Positions 17,187 to 28,415 are shown, counted from the stretch's first letter. The stretch: DNA of 64,000 nt from Corynebacterium sp. HMSC05H05 (GCF_001807265.1 NZ_KV788388.1:141816-205815), one strand, 5' to 3'. Program-made: numbers and translations. Notes: generated by a model not told the origin, from the sequence alone.

Positions 17187-18263
17187 GTGTCGGATGTGGA
17201 AAAGACCGAGTTCGAACTGCCGGAGGGGTTCGCGGCGAAGCCGCCGTCGCCAGTAGACGCACACGCGCAGGCAGACGAGCACGACATTGAGCGCTCGCTG
17301 CGCCCGAAGTCGATCAACGAGTTTATCGGCCAACCCAAAGTGCGCGAGCAGCTCAACCTCGTGCTCGCAGGTGCGCGCAGCCGCGGGGTGACGCCGGACC
17401 ACATCCTGCTGTCCGGCCCACCAGGTCTGGGTAAGACCACTATGGCAATGATCGTGGCGCAGGAGCTTGGGACCTCGCTGCGGATGACCTCGGGTCCTGC
17501 GCTGGAACGCGCGGGTGATTTGGCGGCGATGCTGTCCAACCTGATGGAAGGTGACGTGCTTTTCATCGACGAAATCCACCGCATCGCCCGTCCGGCCGAG
17601 GAAATGCTGTACATGGCGATGGAGGATTTCCGCATCGACGTAATCGTCGGCAAGGGCCCTGGCGCAACTTCGATCCCGCTGGAGATTCCGCCGTTTACCC
17701 TCGTCGGTGCAACCACCCGCGCTGGCATGCTCACGGGGCCGTTGCGCGACCGCTTCGGATTTACCGCCCAGATGGAGTTCTACGACGTGGAGGATCTGAC
17801 CCAGGTGGTCAGCCGCGCGGCAGACATCCTCGGCGTGCGCATCGACACAGATGCCGCGGTAGAAATCGCCTCGCGTTCGCGCGGCACGCCGCGAATTGCC
17901 AACCGTCTGCTTCGCCGCGTGCGCGACTGGGCTGATGTGCATGGGGACGGCCACGTCGACCTTGATGCGGCGCGTTCAGCGCTCAGCGTTTTCGACGTGG
18001 ATGAGCTAGGACTAGACCGCCTTGACCGGGCGGTGCTCGACGCACTGATCCGCGGCCATGGCGGGGGGCCGGTGGGCGTGGGCACACTCGCCATTGCCGT
18101 CGGTGAAGAACCCGGCACTATCGAGGAGGTGTGCGAGCCTTACCTTGTGCGCGCGGGATTGATGTCGCGAACCGGGCGAGGGCGAGTAGCTACCGCCGCG
18201 GCGTGGGAGCACCTGGGGCTGCAGGCACCCCCTGATGCACCGGGACAAATGTCGCTCTATTAA
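17187..18263 (+). CDS. ruvB: Holliday junction branch migration ATPase RuvB
   Basis: A full-length 358-residue AAA+ ATPase. It shows Walker [10 protein letters not shown], Walker B LFIDEIHR, sensor 1 GATTRAGM and a C-terminal winged-helix domain ending near MSLY. It drives branch migration. The GTG start follows AGGGGAGG. It is the last gene of ruvCAB. The yajC gene commonly found next in relatives is missing. Confidence 0.97.
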   Translation: MSDVEKTEFELPEGFAAKPPSPVDAHAQADEHDIERSLRPKSINEFIGQPKVREQLNLVLAGARSRGVTPDHILLSGPPGLGKTTMAMIVAQELGTSLRMTSGPALERAGDLAAMLSNLMEGDVLFIDEIHRIARPAEEMLYMAMEDFRIDVIVGKGPGATSIPLEIPPFTLVGATTRAGMLTGPLRDRFGFTAQMEFYDVEDLTQVVSRAADILGVRIDTDAAVEIASRSRGTPRIANRLLRRVRDWADVHGDGHVDLDAARSALSVFDVDELGLDRLDRAVLDALIRGHGGGPVGVGTLAIAVGEEPGTIEEVCEPYLVRAGLMSRTGRGRVATAAAWEHLGLQAPPDAPGQMSLY

Positions 18264-18305
18264 GGCTGGCGCGGACCGGACTGCCAGTTTTTCGGGGCTA
18301 TGCCG

Positions 18306-18311
18306 TAGCAT
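18306..18311 (+). promoter_or_regulatory. Candidate -10 element for secD
   Basis: TAGCAT lies in the 156-base ruvB-secD gap. A TGCCAG hexamer lies 18 bases upstream as a weak -35. Transcription from here would give a leader of about 100 nt containing the inverted repeat at 18324-18381. Confidence 0.35.
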
Positions 18312-18323
18312 GTTCCGTTGTGT

Positions 18324-18381
18324 CTCCACCGGCACGCCCTTCATTTGTGCCTCTTATCGGGTGTTGTGGGCTCCGGTGGAG
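18324..18381 (+). promoter_or_regulatory. Inverted repeat in the secD leader
   Basis: CTCCACCGG (18324-18332) pairs with CCGGTGGAG (18373-18381), closing a 40-nt loop in the presumed secD 5' leader. The right arm carries a GGTGGAGGAG stretch that looks like a ribosome-binding site. No T-tract follows, so a terminator is unlikely. Confidence 0.4.
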
Positions 18382-18419
18382 GAGAAAATTGGAGCTCGGA
18401 AAGCAGAGGAGTCAGCTCA

Positions 18420-20342
18420 GTGTCCAACAACACTCGGCGGTCCCGCGAAGTGAAGGGAAAGAAGCGCTGGCCTGCTCGGCTGCTCGCGCTGTTTACCCTC
18501 ATTGTCATCGGCGTCTACGCCCTAGTCTTTTTCACCGGAAGCAAAACCGCTGAGCCGAAGCTTGGCATTGATTTGCAGGGCGGCACCCGTGTCACTCTGG
18601 TCCCGCAGGGCGACGAACCGACGAACGAGCAACTGCAGGACGCGCGCAATATCCTTGAAAACCGCGTCAACGGCATGGGTGTCTCCGGAGCCTCCGTGGT
18701 TGTGGACGGCAACACGATTGTCATCGAGGCGGCCGGCGACGACACGGCGGAGATCCGCAACATCGGCCAGACCTCGCAGCTGTTCTTCCGCCCGGTGCTT
18801 GACCCGCCGGCAGCGGACAGCACCACAATCGACGACGTCACTTTGGACATGACCAATGAGTGGGTCAAGTACGGCATTTTCTCCCCGCAGGAAGGCCAGG
18901 CCGTGCTCACCCAGATTGCCGCGCGTAAGGAAGCCGCGGAGAAGCAAGCCGAAGAGGCTGCAGAACAGCCGCAGGATGAAAGCGGCGTAGGCAAGGACAT
19001 CGCGCCGAAGGAAGAAGCCCCGGAGGCGCCGAAGGATGTCCCGCAGGTGAGTGCTGAGCCGCTGCCGGAGCCGAACGGTCCGGTCGAGGCGGCGGAGCGC
19101 CGGCAGGAGACGACGGACATGCTCCGCCGCACCCGCCAGTCCACCGACCCGACCGAGCAGTTCGCTGCCCTGACCTTGATGTCGGCGCGCTGCATGGGCC
19201 AGATCACCGACCCGCTGGCTGGCTCCGACAAGGCCGACCTGCCGCTGGTCTCCTGCGACCCGACAACCGGCCAGGCGCTGCTTCTCGACGAGGTGCCCCT
19301 GCTCAACGGCGTTACCGACGCTGACGGCCCGCGCCTGACCGGTGAGCAGATCGACACCAACCGCGCGATCACCGGCGGTTTCAACCCGCAGTCCAGCCAG
19401 ATGGAGATTAGCTTCGCGTTTAGCCAGGCAGGCGAGCCCAATGGCTCCGAGACGTGGGCGCGCCTGACCAGCGAGATGCTGCAGAAGCAGATTGCCATCA
19501 CGCTGGACTCCCAGGTGATTTCCGCGCCGGTGATCCAGGGCGCGACCCCGCCCGGTTCCGCAACGTCCATCACCGGCAACTTCACGCAGGAAGAGGCGGA
19601 AGGCCTCGCCAACAACCTGCGCTACGGCGCGCTGCCGCTGTCGTTTGCCGGTGAAAACGGCGAGCCGGGCGGCACCGCGCTGTCCGTGCCGCCGTCACTC
19701 GGCCAGGCATCCCTGAAGGCCGGCCTGTACTCCGGCCTGGTGGGCCTGATCCTGGTCGCTCTGTTCGTCTTCGCCTACTACCGCCTCTACGGCCTGATCT
19801 CGCTCGCGTCGCTCGTCGCCGCAGGTGCGCTCGTCTACGGCACCTTGGTGCTGCTGGGCCGCTGGATCGGCTACTCCCTGGACCTCTCCGGCATCGCTGG
19901 CCTGGTCATCGGTATCGGTGCCACGGCCGACTCCTTCATCGTCATCTACGAGCGCATCAAGGACGAGGTGCGCAAGGGCAAGACGTTCCGCTCTGCCACC
20001 GCCTCCGGCTGGCAGCGGGCGAAGGACACGGTCATCACCGGCAACATGGTCACCCTGATCGGTGCTGTGATCATCTACTTCCTCGCCGTTGGCGACGTGA
20101 AGGGCTTCGCCTTCACCATGGGTCTGACCACCGTGTTCGACCTGATTGTCACCTTCCTGGTTACCGCACCGCTGCTTATTATCGCGTCGCGCAGCCGGTT
20201 CTGGTCCAAGCCGTCCGTCAACGGCATGGGTAAAGCGTTTAAGACCGCCGAAGCACGTCGGTCGGAGGCTCGACACGTCGAGCAGCCGGGGGACGTCGAC
20301 AAGCAAGTGCTTCAGCCAGCCGCAACGATTGAGGAGAACTAG
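18420..20342 (+). CDS. secD: Protein translocase subunit SecD
   Basis: The 640-residue RND-type membrane protein has six expected transmembrane segments. It shows the D1 motif LGIDLQGGTRVTL after the first helix and the D4/D5 region GLVIGIGATADSFIVIYERIKDE. It uses the proton gradient to assist late steps of Sec export. A long acidic, Ala/Pro-rich insertion lies in the periplasmic domain at about residues 160-230. The GTG at 18420 follows GAGGAG and gives MSNNTRRSREVKGKKRW. The frame is open upstream, so a slightly longer form is formally possible. secF follows after 2 bases. Confidence 0.95.
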   Translation: MSNNTRRSREVKGKKRWPARLLALFTLIVIGVYALVFFTGSKTAEPKLGIDLQGGTRVTLVPQGDEPTNEQLQDARNILENRVNGMGVSGASVVVDGNTIVIEAAGDDTAEIRNIGQTSQLFFRPVLDPPAADSTTIDDVTLDMTNEWVKYGIFSPQEGQAVLTQIAARKEAAEKQAEEAAEQPQDESGVGKDIAPKEEAPEAPKDVPQVSAEPLPEPNGPVEAAERRQETTDMLRRTRQSTDPTEQFAALTLMSARCMGQITDPLAGSDKADLPLVSCDPTTGQALLLDEVPLLNGVTDADGPRLTGEQIDTNRAITGGFNPQSSQMEISFAFSQAGEPNGSETWARLTSEMLQKQIAITLDSQVISAPVIQGATPPGSATSITGNFTQEEAEGLANNLRYGALPLSFAGENGEPGGTALSVPPSLGQASLKAGLYSGLVGLILVALFVFAYYRLYGLISLASLVAAGALVYGTLVLLGRWIGYSLDLSGIAGLVIGIGATADSFIVIYERIKDEVRKGKTFRSATASGWQRAKDTVITGNMVTLIGAVIIYFLAVGDVKGFAFTMGLTTVFDLIVTFLVTAPLLIIASRSRFWSKPSVNGMGKAFKTAEARRSEARHVEQPGDVDKQVLQPAATIEEN

Positions 20343-20344
20343 AC

Positions 20345-21562
20345 ATGTCGAGAACCAAGGCAACTCCGGCTCAGACCTCCGCTGAGGCAGGGCGAACAGG
20401 GGACACCCTCGCCCCCGTGAAAACCAAGCGTTCAGCGGAAACGCTCTACGACGGCAGCGGCGCCATCGACTTCGTGGGGCGCCGCAAACTGTGGTACGGC
20501 ATCACCCTCGCTCTGGTGGTTATTTCCCTGCTGGCCATGCTGCTGCGCGGTTTCAACATGGGCATCGACTTTGAAGGCGGCACGAAGATGACCATGCCCG
20601 CCGGCGAGCTCGTTGCCGAGGAGGTGGAGGAGACCTTCGTCGATGCGACTGGTGTGACCCCTGAGCTGACCCAGATTGTCGGCTCCGGCGACACCCGCAC
20701 GTTGGAGATCAATTCCGGCCACCTCACCCAGGAGCAGATTGACGCCGCACGTCAAGCAATTTTCGACGAATACCAGGTAGAAGACCACACCGGCGAGCCC
20801 AACGCCGACGCAATCGGTGATTCCACTGTGTCCGAGTCCTGGGGCTCCACCATCACCAACCGCATGCTGCTTGCCATGGCTGTCTTCCTGGTCGCCGCTG
20901 CGGTGTACGTGGCGGTGCGCCTGCAGCGCGAGATGGCGGCAGCGGCAATGGCTGCGCTCATCGTCGACGCGGTGCTGATCGCCGGTATCTACGCTCTGTT
21001 CGGCCTCGAGGTCACCCCGGCGATGATCATCGGTCTGCTCACTGTGCTGACCTTCTCCCTGTACGACACGGTCATCGTGTTTGACAAGGTGCGCGAGAAC
21101 ACCTCGGGTGTGTTGGATTCGCGCCGCTCCACCTACGCCGAGGAGGCGAACTTGGCCGTCAACCAGACGGTGATGCGTTCCATCTCCACCTCCGTGATTT
21201 CGGCGCTGCCGATTGTGGCGCTGATGATCGTGGCCGTGTGGATGCTTGGTGTGGGCACCCTGAAGGATCTCGCCCTGATCCAGCTCATCGGTGTCGTCGA
21301 AGGCATTTTCTCCTCGCTGTTCCTGGCCACCCCGCTGCTGGTGAGCCTGGTTAACCGCAAGAAGAAGTACAAGGACCACAACGCCGCAGTGGAGCGCTAC
21401 CGCGCCCGCGGCGCTGGCGAGGTCGAGGACGAGGCAACCGAAGAGGTTGTCCACGAGAAGCGTCAGGTTGCCGCTCCGGTACGCCGTACCGAATCGACGG
21501 TCGACGAGTCCACCGGTGCCACCGGTGCCACCGGTTCCACGACCTGGCGTCCAGGTAGGTAG
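20345..21562 (+). CDS. secF: Protein translocase subunit SecF
   Basis: The 405-residue partner of SecD shows MGIDFEGGTKMTM after helix 1 and the cytoplasmic loop TFSLYDTVIVFDKVRENT. The hydrophilic C-terminal tail ends in a Thr-Gly-Ala repeat encoded by three tandem 9-bp units. The ATG follows GAGGAGAAC. Confidence 0.96.
   Translation: MSRTKATPAQTSAEAGRTGDTLAPVKTKRSAETLYDGSGAIDFVGRRKLWYGITLALVVISLLAMLLRGFNMGIDFEGGTKMTMPAGELVAEEVEETFVDATGVTPELTQIVGSGDTRTLEINSGHLTQEQIDAARQAIFDEYQVEDHTGEPNADAIGDSTVSESWGSTITNRMLLAMAVFLVAAAVYVAVRLQREMAAAAMAALIVDAVLIAGIYALFGLEVTPAMIIGLLTVLTFSLYDTVIVFDKVRENTSGVLDSRRSTYAEEANLAVNQTVMRSISTSVISALPIVALMIVAVWMLGVGTLKDLALIQLIGVVEGIFSSLFLATPLLVSLVNRKKKYKDHNAAVERYRARGAGEVEDEATEEVVHEKRQVAAPVRRTESTVDESTGATGATGSTTWRPGR
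21510..21536 (+). repeat. Three tandem 9-bp units in the secF 3' end
   Basis: CCACCGGTG, CCACCGGTG and CCACCGGTT lie in tandem and in frame, encoding a TGATGATGS-type tail of SecF. This is a likely site of length variation between strains. Confidence 0.8.
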
Positions 21563-21575
21563 ACGGCGGCAAACC

Positions 21576-23198
21576 ATGGCAGGACGTTTCACCCGTGCGG
21601 TCGCCGCAGTCGCGGCGACGGCACTCAGCGTCTTCGCTCTGTCCGCGTGCAGCGCGGACGACCGCGAGGACCAGGAATCGAAAAAGTTGTTCGGTTATCA
21701 GGCACTTGGAGAGTTGCGCACCACAAACGCCGGCGCCTTAGAAGGTGCCACCGATCTAGCGGAGTTGCTTTCGGTGCGTTTGTATCCAGGCGTGTACGTG
21801 CCTGGGCCGAGCGGCCAGATGATCCCGAACACGGATTTGGTCACCACCCAGGTGCTACCGGGCGACCAGCGCAAGGTGATATACACCCTGTCCGATGCCG
21901 CGGTATTTTCCGACGGCACACCGGTCACGTGCTCCGACTTCCTCCTCACGTTCACGGCCGGCCACTACCCGGGCATGTTTGGCTCGCACATGCCGCTATT
22001 CGATGACACGGAAGGGCTGTCCTGCACCCCCGGGTCCAAGGAATTCACGCTCACCTTTAAGGAGAAGCGCGGCGCGCGCTGGCGCGGGCTTTTCGACGCC
22101 GGCACCGTGCTGCCGGCTCATGCCGTCGCGGCAAAACTGGGTAAAAGTGTGGAAGAGCTCGATGGCGATTTGCAGTCCAACGACTTTTCCCGCCTCAAGC
22201 CGATCGGCGACGTGTGGCGGCACGGTTTCAATCTGGCAGAGTTTGATCCCGAACTGCAGGTGTCCTTCGGGCCGTTCAAGATCGCGGAGGTGGGCGAGCG
22301 CGGTGAAGTGACACTGGTGGCCAACGAGCACTACTACGGCGACGCGCCACAAACCCCGGAGATGGTTGTCTGGCCCGGTTCCGCTGATTCCGCCGAGTTG
22401 TCTGAGGATGAGGCGCTCCGCATAGGCGATCTGCGAGAGACATCGCCGGCATGGCACGACGTCAACGCCGAGGGCAACCGCCTCAGCGTTGACTCTCAGA
22501 TCGGTGAACTCACCGAGGCGCTGACTTTCCCGCAGGTCGGTATGTGGGCGATCCACGAGAACCGGCAGGCGTTTGCCAAGTGCGTGGACCTGCGTGCCGT
22601 CGCAAAGGCATCGAGCGACGCAGCGGGCATCGACGTGCCCGTTGCGCCGCTGCACGTGCTGCAGCACTCAGATCCGCTGGCAGCGCGCCTCAAGGATGTC
22701 GCGGCGCCGCACCTCGAGGTGGACATCGAAGGCGCATCCGCGCTGTATGGCACTGAGATCCGCATCGGCTATCCGTACCCGGACGCGCGGTTCGCAGCCA
22801 TGGTGGATTCCATCCGCCGCACCTGCGAGCCTGCCGGCATCACAGTCACCGACGTGACCGAGGGCGGAAAAACGCTCGCGGATCTGCCACGGGCGGAGTA
22901 CGACGAGTGGGGCAATGAGACCTGGACCGACGGCGCGGCCGACGTGATTTTGCACGCCACGGACCCCATGCGGGAGTTCCCATCCGCCAATAACCGCGCC
23001 CAGGAACTTGGTGCGCTTCGCGCCCAGGAAGAGCACCTGTGGAAGCAGCTGCCGTCCATTCCGCTCGCCGCGCAGCCCCGCACCTTCGCCGTGGATGGCG
23101 CAGTGCGTAACGTGGTGCCGTACACAGGTCTTGCCGGCATCGGCTGGAACATGGACCGGTGGCAGCTGAACACAGAAACAACCCCGTCCGAAAAGTAA
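21576..23198 (+). CDS. Family 5 extracellular solute-binding lipoprotein (peptide binding)
   Basis: The 540-residue protein has a lipoprotein signal with lipobox LSAC (Cys about residue 24). It has the SBP_bac_5 (DppA/OppA) architecture, for example [25 protein letters not shown] elements ([16 protein letters not shown]) and FGPFKIAEV. It would bind oligopeptides outside the membrane. No permease or ATPase genes are adjacent. It lies upstream of apt and rel, where the relative in C. glutamicum has been called dciAE. Orphan binding protein; ligand unknown. Confidence 0.82.
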   Translation: MAGRFTRAVAAVAATALSVFALSACSADDREDQESKKLFGYQALGELRTTNAGALEGATDLAELLSVRLYPGVYVPGPSGQMIPNTDLVTTQVLPGDQRKVIYTLSDAAVFSDGTPVTCSDFLLTFTAGHYPGMFGSHMPLFDDTEGLSCTPGSKEFTLTFKEKRGARWRGLFDAGTVLPAHAVAAKLGKSVEELDGDLQSNDFSRLKPIGDVWRHGFNLAEFDPELQVSFGPFKIAEVGERGEVTLVANEHYYGDAPQTPEMVVWPGSADSAELSEDEALRIGDLRETSPAWHDVNAEGNRLSVDSQIGELTEALTFPQVGMWAIHENRQAFAKCVDLRAVAKASSDAAGIDVPVAPLHVLQHSDPLAARLKDVAAPHLEVDIEGASALYGTEIRIGYPYPDARFAAMVDSIRRTCEPAGITVTDVTEGGKTLADLPRAEYDEWGNETWTDGAADVILHATDPMREFPSANNRAQELGALRAQEEHLWKQLPSIPLAAQPRTFAVDGAVRNVVPYTGLAGIGWNMDRWQLNTETTPSEK

Positions 23199-23215
23199 CA
23201 GGAGAATCCACACCA

Positions 23216-23791
23216 ATGGCCCCCACACCTATCGACGGCAACCGCTACGCCACCGCCCGCGACGCCCTGAAGGAGAAGATCCGTCAGGTGCAGGACTTCC
23301 CGGAAGAAGGCGTCCTGTTCGAGGACCTCACCCCGGTGCTCGCGGATCCGGCAGCGCTGAACATCGTCATTGCGGAAATGGCCACCGCCAGCCGCAAGCT
23401 CGGCGCCGACCTCATCGGCGGCCTGGACGCGCGCGGGTTCCTGCTCGGCTCAGCTGTGGCGTATGAGCTCGGCACCGGCATCCTGGCCATCCGTAAGAAG
23501 GGCAAGCTGCCGCCGCCGGTGATCACTCAGGAGTACACCACGGAGTACAGCTCGGCCGCGCTCGAGATTCCGGCGGACGGCGTGGATATCACCGGCAAGA
23601 GCATCGTGCTTGTAGACGACGTGCTGGCCACCGGCGGCACCCTCGTCGCCGCCCGGGATTTGATCGAGCGCGCCGGCGGCACCGTCGCAGGCTATGTGGT
23701 CGTTCTCGAGGTGCCGGGCCTCGGCGGGCGCAGCAAGCTTGGCGACGCCCCGCTGGTGGTTCTCGGCGAGGAGCACCCCGAGAACGCGTAG
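23216..23791 (+). CDS. apt: Adenine phosphoribosyltransferase
   Basis: 191 residues with the PRPP-binding motif [12 protein letters not shown] and the APRT segments [18 protein letters not shown] and [14 protein letters not shown]. It salvages adenine to AMP. The ATG at 23216 follows ACAGGAG, giving [16 protein letters not shown]. rel lies 47 bases downstream, a conserved pairing. Confidence 0.94.
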   Translation: MAPTPIDGNRYATARDALKEKIRQVQDFPEEGVLFEDLTPVLADPAALNIVIAEMATASRKLGADLIGGLDARGFLLGSAVAYELGTGILAIRKKGKLPPPVITQEYTTEYSSAALEIPADGVDITGKSIVLVDDVLATGGTLVAARDLIERAGGTVAGYVVVLEVPGLGGRSKLGDAPLVVLGEEHPENA

Positions 23792-23838
23792 GATTACGTT
23801 TTTAGTCGCGGGAGAAGTTCTGGAATCGGAGGCTAGGA

Positions 23839-26115
23839 ATGACTGACAAGCCGGTGAAGAGGACAGGCCCCTCCGTGCGCAGCATGTCTGCCCGTCTGGC
23901 GCGGTCGCTGACGGGCAACAGCCGCTCGAAGACAAACCCGGTGCTTGACCCGCTGCTGTCGTTGCACCGCAAATTCCACCCCAAGGCAGACGCGGAACTG
24001 CTCGACCGCGCGTACTCCACTGCGGAGCACCTGCACGAGGGGGTTTTCCGTAAATCGGGGGATCCGTACATCACCCACCCGCTCGCGGTGGCGACCATCT
24101 GCGCCGAAATCGGCATGGACACCACAACGTTGGTGGCGGCGCTTCTGCACGACACTGTCGAGGACACCGACTACTCCCTCGACGACCTGACCCGCGACTT
24201 CGGCCCCGAGGTGGCAAAGCTGGTCAACGGAGTGACCAAGCTGGATAAGGTTGCTCTCGGCGCGGCGGCCGAGGCGGAGACGATCCGCAAGATGATCGTG
24301 GCCATGGCAGAAGATCCACGCGTGCTGGTGATCAAGGTGGCGGACCGCCTGCACAACATGCGCACCATGCGCTTCTTGCCTCCGGAGAAGCAGGCGAAGA
24401 AAGCGCAGGAGACCCTCGACGTCATCGCACCGCTGGCTCACCGCCTGGGAATGGCGAGCGTGAAGTGGGAGCTGGAAGATCTCGCGTTTGCCATCCTGCA
24501 GCCGAAGAAGTACGAGGAGATCGTGCGCATGGTCGCGGACCACGCGCCGTCCCGCGACAGGGCGCTGCGGGAAATTACCGACGTCCTGCAGAAGGAGCTC
24601 GCCTCCAACGGCATCACTGCCGAGGTGATGGGCAGGCCGAAGCACTACTGGTCGATTTATCAGAAGATGTCGGTGCGGGGCCACGACTTTAACGAGATCT
24701 TTGATCTGGTGGGCATCCGCGTACTGGTTGATTCCGTCAACGACTGCTACGCGGCCATCGGCGTGGTGCACTCGCTGTACTCCGTGATGCCGGGCCGGTT
24801 CAAGGACTACATCTCCAATCCGCGCTTCGGCGTGTACCAGTCGCTGCACACGACCGTGATGACGCACACGGGTCGCCCCCTTGAGGTCCAGGTGCGCACC
24901 CACGAGATGCACTACAACGCCGAGTTTGGCGTGGCGGCGCACTGGCGCTACAAGGAGACGAAGGGCTCGCACAAGGGCGATCAGTCCGAAGTGGACCAGA
25001 TGGCCTGGATGCGGCAGCTGCTCGATTGGCAGAAGGAGGCCGCTGACCCGAACGAGTTCCTCGATTCTTTGCGTTACGACCTGACAAGCCAGCAGATCTT
25101 CGCCTTCACCCCGAAGGGTGACGTGGTGGACCTGCCTGCAGGCTCCACCCCTGTGGACTTCGCGTACGCAGTCCACACTGAGGTCGGCCACCGCTGCATC
25201 GGAGCAAAAGTCAACGGCAAGCTGGTTACGCTTGAAACCGAGCTCAAGTCAGGCGACAGGGTCGAGATTTTCACCTCCAAGGACCAGAACGCGGGCCCGT
25301 CGCGCGATTGGCGGGACTTTGTGGTTTCCCCGCGTGCGAAGGCGAAGATCCGCCAGTGGTTTGCCAAGGAGCGCCGTGAGGAGCAGCTCGAAGCTGGCCG
25401 CGATGCGCTCGCCGCAGAAGTGCAGCGTGGCGGGCTGCCCATGCACCGGCTGTTCACCAACGAGTCCATGCGGCAGGTGGCCACGCGCCTGCACTACCAA
25501 GACGTGGATGCGCTGTACACCGCCATCGGTGCAGGCAACGTCTCGTCCCAGCACGTTGCGCACCTGCTGATGGACATGTTCGGCGGCGATGACGATGCCG
25601 TCGATGCGCTCACGGCACGCACTCCGATGTCGGCGCTCGTGCGCCCGCAGGCCAGCAGCGATGGCCCAGGCATCCTTGTGGAGGGCAGCCCAGATGTGAT
25701 GGCGAAGCTGGCAAAGTGCTGCCAGCCGGTGCCGGGCGACGCCATCTTCGGTTTTGTCACCCGTGGCGGGGGAGTGTCGGTGCACCGCACTGACTGCACG
25801 AACGCCAACAAGCTCAAGGACGAGCCGGAGCGCTTGGTTGATGTTGAGTGGGCGAACCAGCGGTCGCACAGGAGCTCGTCGCGAGCCACGATCCAGCTGG
25901 AGGCGCTGGACCGCAACGGATTGCTCACGGAGACCACAGGGGTGCTCTCGGAGGCGAAGCTGCCGATCTTGGCCATGTCGTCCCAGGCGGGCGACGACCG
26001 CATCGCCACCATCCGTTTGACCATCGAGGTCTCCGACATTAAGCAGCTCGGTTCCATCATGAACCAGATCCGCAACATCGAGGGTGTCTTCGACGTCTAT
26101 CGCGTAACTGCTTAA
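23839..26115 (+). CDS. rel: Bifunctional (p)ppGpp synthetase/hydrolase Rel
   Basis: A 758-residue long RSH enzyme. The HD hydrolase domain is intact (HDTVEDTD and [11 protein letters not shown]). It is followed by the synthetase domain ([36 protein letters not shown]). The TGS domain ([24 protein letters not shown]), a zinc-finger/helical region ([21 protein letters not shown]) and a C-terminal ACT domain complete it. It makes and degrades (p)ppGpp in response to starvation. The ATG follows GGAGGCTAGGA. Confidence 0.97.
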   Translation: MTDKPVKRTGPSVRSMSARLARSLTGNSRSKTNPVLDPLLSLHRKFHPKADAELLDRAYSTAEHLHEGVFRKSGDPYITHPLAVATICAEIGMDTTTLVAALLHDTVEDTDYSLDDLTRDFGPEVAKLVNGVTKLDKVALGAAAEAETIRKMIVAMAEDPRVLVIKVADRLHNMRTMRFLPPEKQAKKAQETLDVIAPLAHRLGMASVKWELEDLAFAILQPKKYEEIVRMVADHAPSRDRALREITDVLQKELASNGITAEVMGRPKHYWSIYQKMSVRGHDFNEIFDLVGIRVLVDSVNDCYAAIGVVHSLYSVMPGRFKDYISNPRFGVYQSLHTTVMTHTGRPLEVQVRTHEMHYNAEFGVAAHWRYKETKGSHKGDQSEVDQMAWMRQLLDWQKEAADPNEFLDSLRYDLTSQQIFAFTPKGDVVDLPAGSTPVDFAYAVHTEVGHRCIGAKVNGKLVTLETELKSGDRVEIFTSKDQNAGPSRDWRDFVVSPRAKAKIRQWFAKERREEQLEAGRDALAAEVQRGGLPMHRLFTNESMRQVATRLHYQDVDALYTAIGAGNVSSQHVAHLLMDMFGGDDDAVDALTARTPMSALVRPQASSDGPGILVEGSPDVMAKLAKCCQPVPGDAIFGFVTRGGGVSVHRTDCTNANKLKDEPERLVDVEWANQRSHRSSSRATIQLEALDRNGLLTETTGVLSEAKLPILAMSSQAGDDRIATIRLTIEVSDIKQLGSIMNQIRNIEGVFDVYRVTA

Positions 26116-26164
26116 CGACGGCCAAAGGTTGCCCTAGCCATCCCCCCAGCCGGCGTCCAGGTTT

Positions 26165-26183
26165 CCAACAGATGAAATGTTGG
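26165..26183 (+). other. Small hairpin downstream of rel
   Basis: CCAACA (26165-26170) pairs with TGTTGG (26178-26183) around a 7-nt loop in the 185-base rel to 5'-nucleotidase gap. No T-run follows, so it is at best a weak terminator. I see no other gene in this gap. Confidence 0.3.
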
Positions 26184-26300
26184 TGCACGGAAGGTTATTT
26201 CCCCAGCAAAAGGGTTTGTATGCGGTGAAGTTGTTCTGCGGGAACTCGGAAACCGGGATACAAGGGAGGGACACCATCCCGCATATTTGAGGAGTCTCCC

Positions 26301-28376
26301 GTGTTTGATTTCCGCCGCGCTGGCGCGCTGATCGCCGCAACCACCACGACTGCTGTTGTGCTCACCGCAGCACCGTTCGCCGCAGCCGCTGAGGCCGACC
26401 AGGTCACCATCAACGTTGCCAACATCACCGACTTCCACGGTCGACTGAAGGCGAACCTGACCACGGACCGGGATTCGGGTGAGGTCACCCCGAAGGCTGG
26501 CGACGAGATGGGCGCTGCCAACGTCGCAGGCATCATGAACTACCTGCGCGAGCAGAACCCGAACACGATTGTCACCACCTCCGGCGACAATCAGGGCGGC
26601 TCCGCGTTCATCTCCTTCATCTCCGACGACAAGTACACGATGGACTTCATCAACGCCATCGGCACCGAAGGCTCCGCTGTGGGCAACCACGAGTTCGATA
26701 AGGGCTACAAGGACCTCATCGACCGTATCGTGCCGGGCACGAAGAATAAGCAGCTCGGCGCCAACATCTTCGTCGACGGCAAGCAGACTGTGAAGCCGTA
26801 CACCGTTGTGGAGAAGGACGGCGTGAAGGTGGCGCTGGTGGGCACCACCTCCAACCTGACCAAGGAGAAGTCCAGCCCGGCAAACGTCGCAGGCGTCGAG
26901 TTCACGGATTCCGCCGAGCAGGTCAACGTCGAGGCGAAGAAGATCAAGGAGTCCGGCGAGGCTGACCTGGTCATCGCGCTTATCCACGACCCGGCCGACA
27001 CCAGCGCCCCGAAGCTCAACCCGGAGTACGTCGACTTCATTTTCGGCGGCGACGACCACATCAAGCGTCTGGAGCTCGACCGCGACGGCAAGGTGCCCTA
27101 CGCGCAGTCCCACGAGTACGGCAAGGTGGTCACCGACATCGCCTTGACCTACGACAAGGCCGAGAAGAAGGTCGTGAAGGTCGAGGGCAAGCAGATTGAC
27201 GCCACCCACCTCGAGGAGCTCGGCATCACCCCGGACCCGGAGGTGGAGAAGATCGTCGACGAGGCCGACAAGATCGCCAAGGATCTCGGCCAGAAGGTCG
27301 TCGCCAACATCGACGCCGACTTCAAGCGCGGCTCCAACCCGGAGGACAAGCCGGGTTCGAACCGCGGCACCGAGTCCACTGCGAACAACATGCTGGCCCA
27401 GTCCGCCGTCGTGGCGCTGTCCGCCTTCCTGGACACCAAGATTGATTTCGGTGTCATGAACGCCGGCGGTGTCCGCGCGGACCTGGCCGAGGGCGACGTG
27501 ACCTACGAGCAGGCCGCCACCGTCCAGCCGTTCGGCAACAACATCGCGGTCGCAACCCTCTCCGGCGCCGCCATCAAGGAAGCCCTGGAGAACCAGTGGC
27601 AGACCCCGGAAGCCGCCGAGAAGTCCGGCCGCCCGCGCCTGGACATGGGCCTGTCCGACAACGTGTCCTACACCTACAACCCGAACGCTGAGCGCGGCAA
27701 CCGCGTCCTGGACATCCAGATCAACGGCGAGTCCGTGGATCTGGGGAAGGACTACACCGTCGCAGCATCGACCTTCCTGCTCGACGGCGGCGACGCCCTG
27801 ATCAACGCGGAAGAGGTCCGCGACCGCAACGATGTGGGCTACAACGACCTGCAGGCATTCGTGGACTACCTGCAGACCGGCGACGCGAAGGTTCGCACCG
27901 GTCAGAAGGACGTCGGTGTGGTGCTCCCGGAGGGTGGCTTGAAGGCGGGCCAGAAGAACACCATCGAGCTGACCTCCCTGAGCTACTCCTCCGAGGGCGA
28001 GGCGCAGGCCAAGACCGTCACCGCAAAGGTTGGCAAGGCCTCGGCTACCGCCGACGTCGACAACGCTGTCACCGACGCCGACAAGGGCTTCGGCGAGCAG
28101 GGCCGCGCAAAGGTCGAGCTGGAGATCCCGGCTGGTGTCGCTGGCGAACAGGCCCTGGAGATCACCACCGATGCAGGCACCAAGGTGTCCCTGCCGGTGA
28201 CCGTGGCTGAGGCTGAGAAGCCGGGCCCGGAGGAGCAGGGCTCTTCTTCCGACGCGCCGATCGGCGTGATCGTCGGCGTCATCGCAGCTGTCCTGGCATT
28301 GGTGCTCCCGCTGGCACTGGCGTTCCCGATCGATTCCGTACTCGGCCCGATCGCACTGCTGAACCCCAACAAGTAA
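26301..28376 (+). CDS. Surface 5'-nucleotidase/UDP-sugar hydrolase-like protein
   Basis: This 691-residue precursor has a signal peptide ending near AAAEA. The metallophosphoesterase domain shows ITDFHGRL, TSGDNQGGS and GNHEFDKGY, with the metal-binding Asp, His and Asn. The 5'-nucleotidase C-terminal domain shows NAGGVRADLAEGDVTYEQAATVQPFGN. A Gly/Pro/Ser linker and one hydrophobic helix near the C terminus anchor it. It should release nucleosides and phosphate outside the cell. The GTG follows TGAGGAG. No sortase motif is visible. Confidence 0.88.
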   Translation: MFDFRRAGALIAATTTTAVVLTAAPFAAAAEADQVTINVANITDFHGRLKANLTTDRDSGEVTPKAGDEMGAANVAGIMNYLREQNPNTIVTTSGDNQGGSAFISFISDDKYTMDFINAIGTEGSAVGNHEFDKGYKDLIDRIVPGTKNKQLGANIFVDGKQTVKPYTVVEKDGVKVALVGTTSNLTKEKSSPANVAGVEFTDSAEQVNVEAKKIKESGEADLVIALIHDPADTSAPKLNPEYVDFIFGGDDHIKRLELDRDGKVPYAQSHEYGKVVTDIALTYDKAEKKVVKVEGKQIDATHLEELGITPDPEVEKIVDEADKIAKDLGQKVVANIDADFKRGSNPEDKPGSNRGTESTANNMLAQSAVVALSAFLDTKIDFGVMNAGGVRADLAEGDVTYEQAATVQPFGNNIAVATLSGAAIKEALENQWQTPEAAEKSGRPRLDMGLSDNVSYTYNPNAERGNRVLDIQINGESVDLGKDYTVAASTFLLDGGDALINAEEVRDRNDVGYNDLQAFVDYLQTGDAKVRTGQKDVGVVLPEGGLKAGQKNTIELTSLSYSSEGEAQAKTVTAKVGKASATADVDNAVTDADKGFGEQGRAKVELEIPAGVAGEQALEITTDAGTKVSLPVTVAEAEKPGPEEQGSSSDAPIGVIVGVIAAVLALVLPLALAFPIDSVLGPIALLNPNK

Positions 28377-28415
28377 TGCGACGATGCGCCTGATGTGACA
28401 CAGGCTGTCCACGAC

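Noticed and set aside
18320..18553. Possible leaderless small ORF upstream of secD that might be an arrest peptide controlling SecDF
   Set aside because: A GTG sits near the predicted transcription start, but the peptide has no signal or transmembrane segment and no recognizable arrest motif. It also runs far into secD in another frame.
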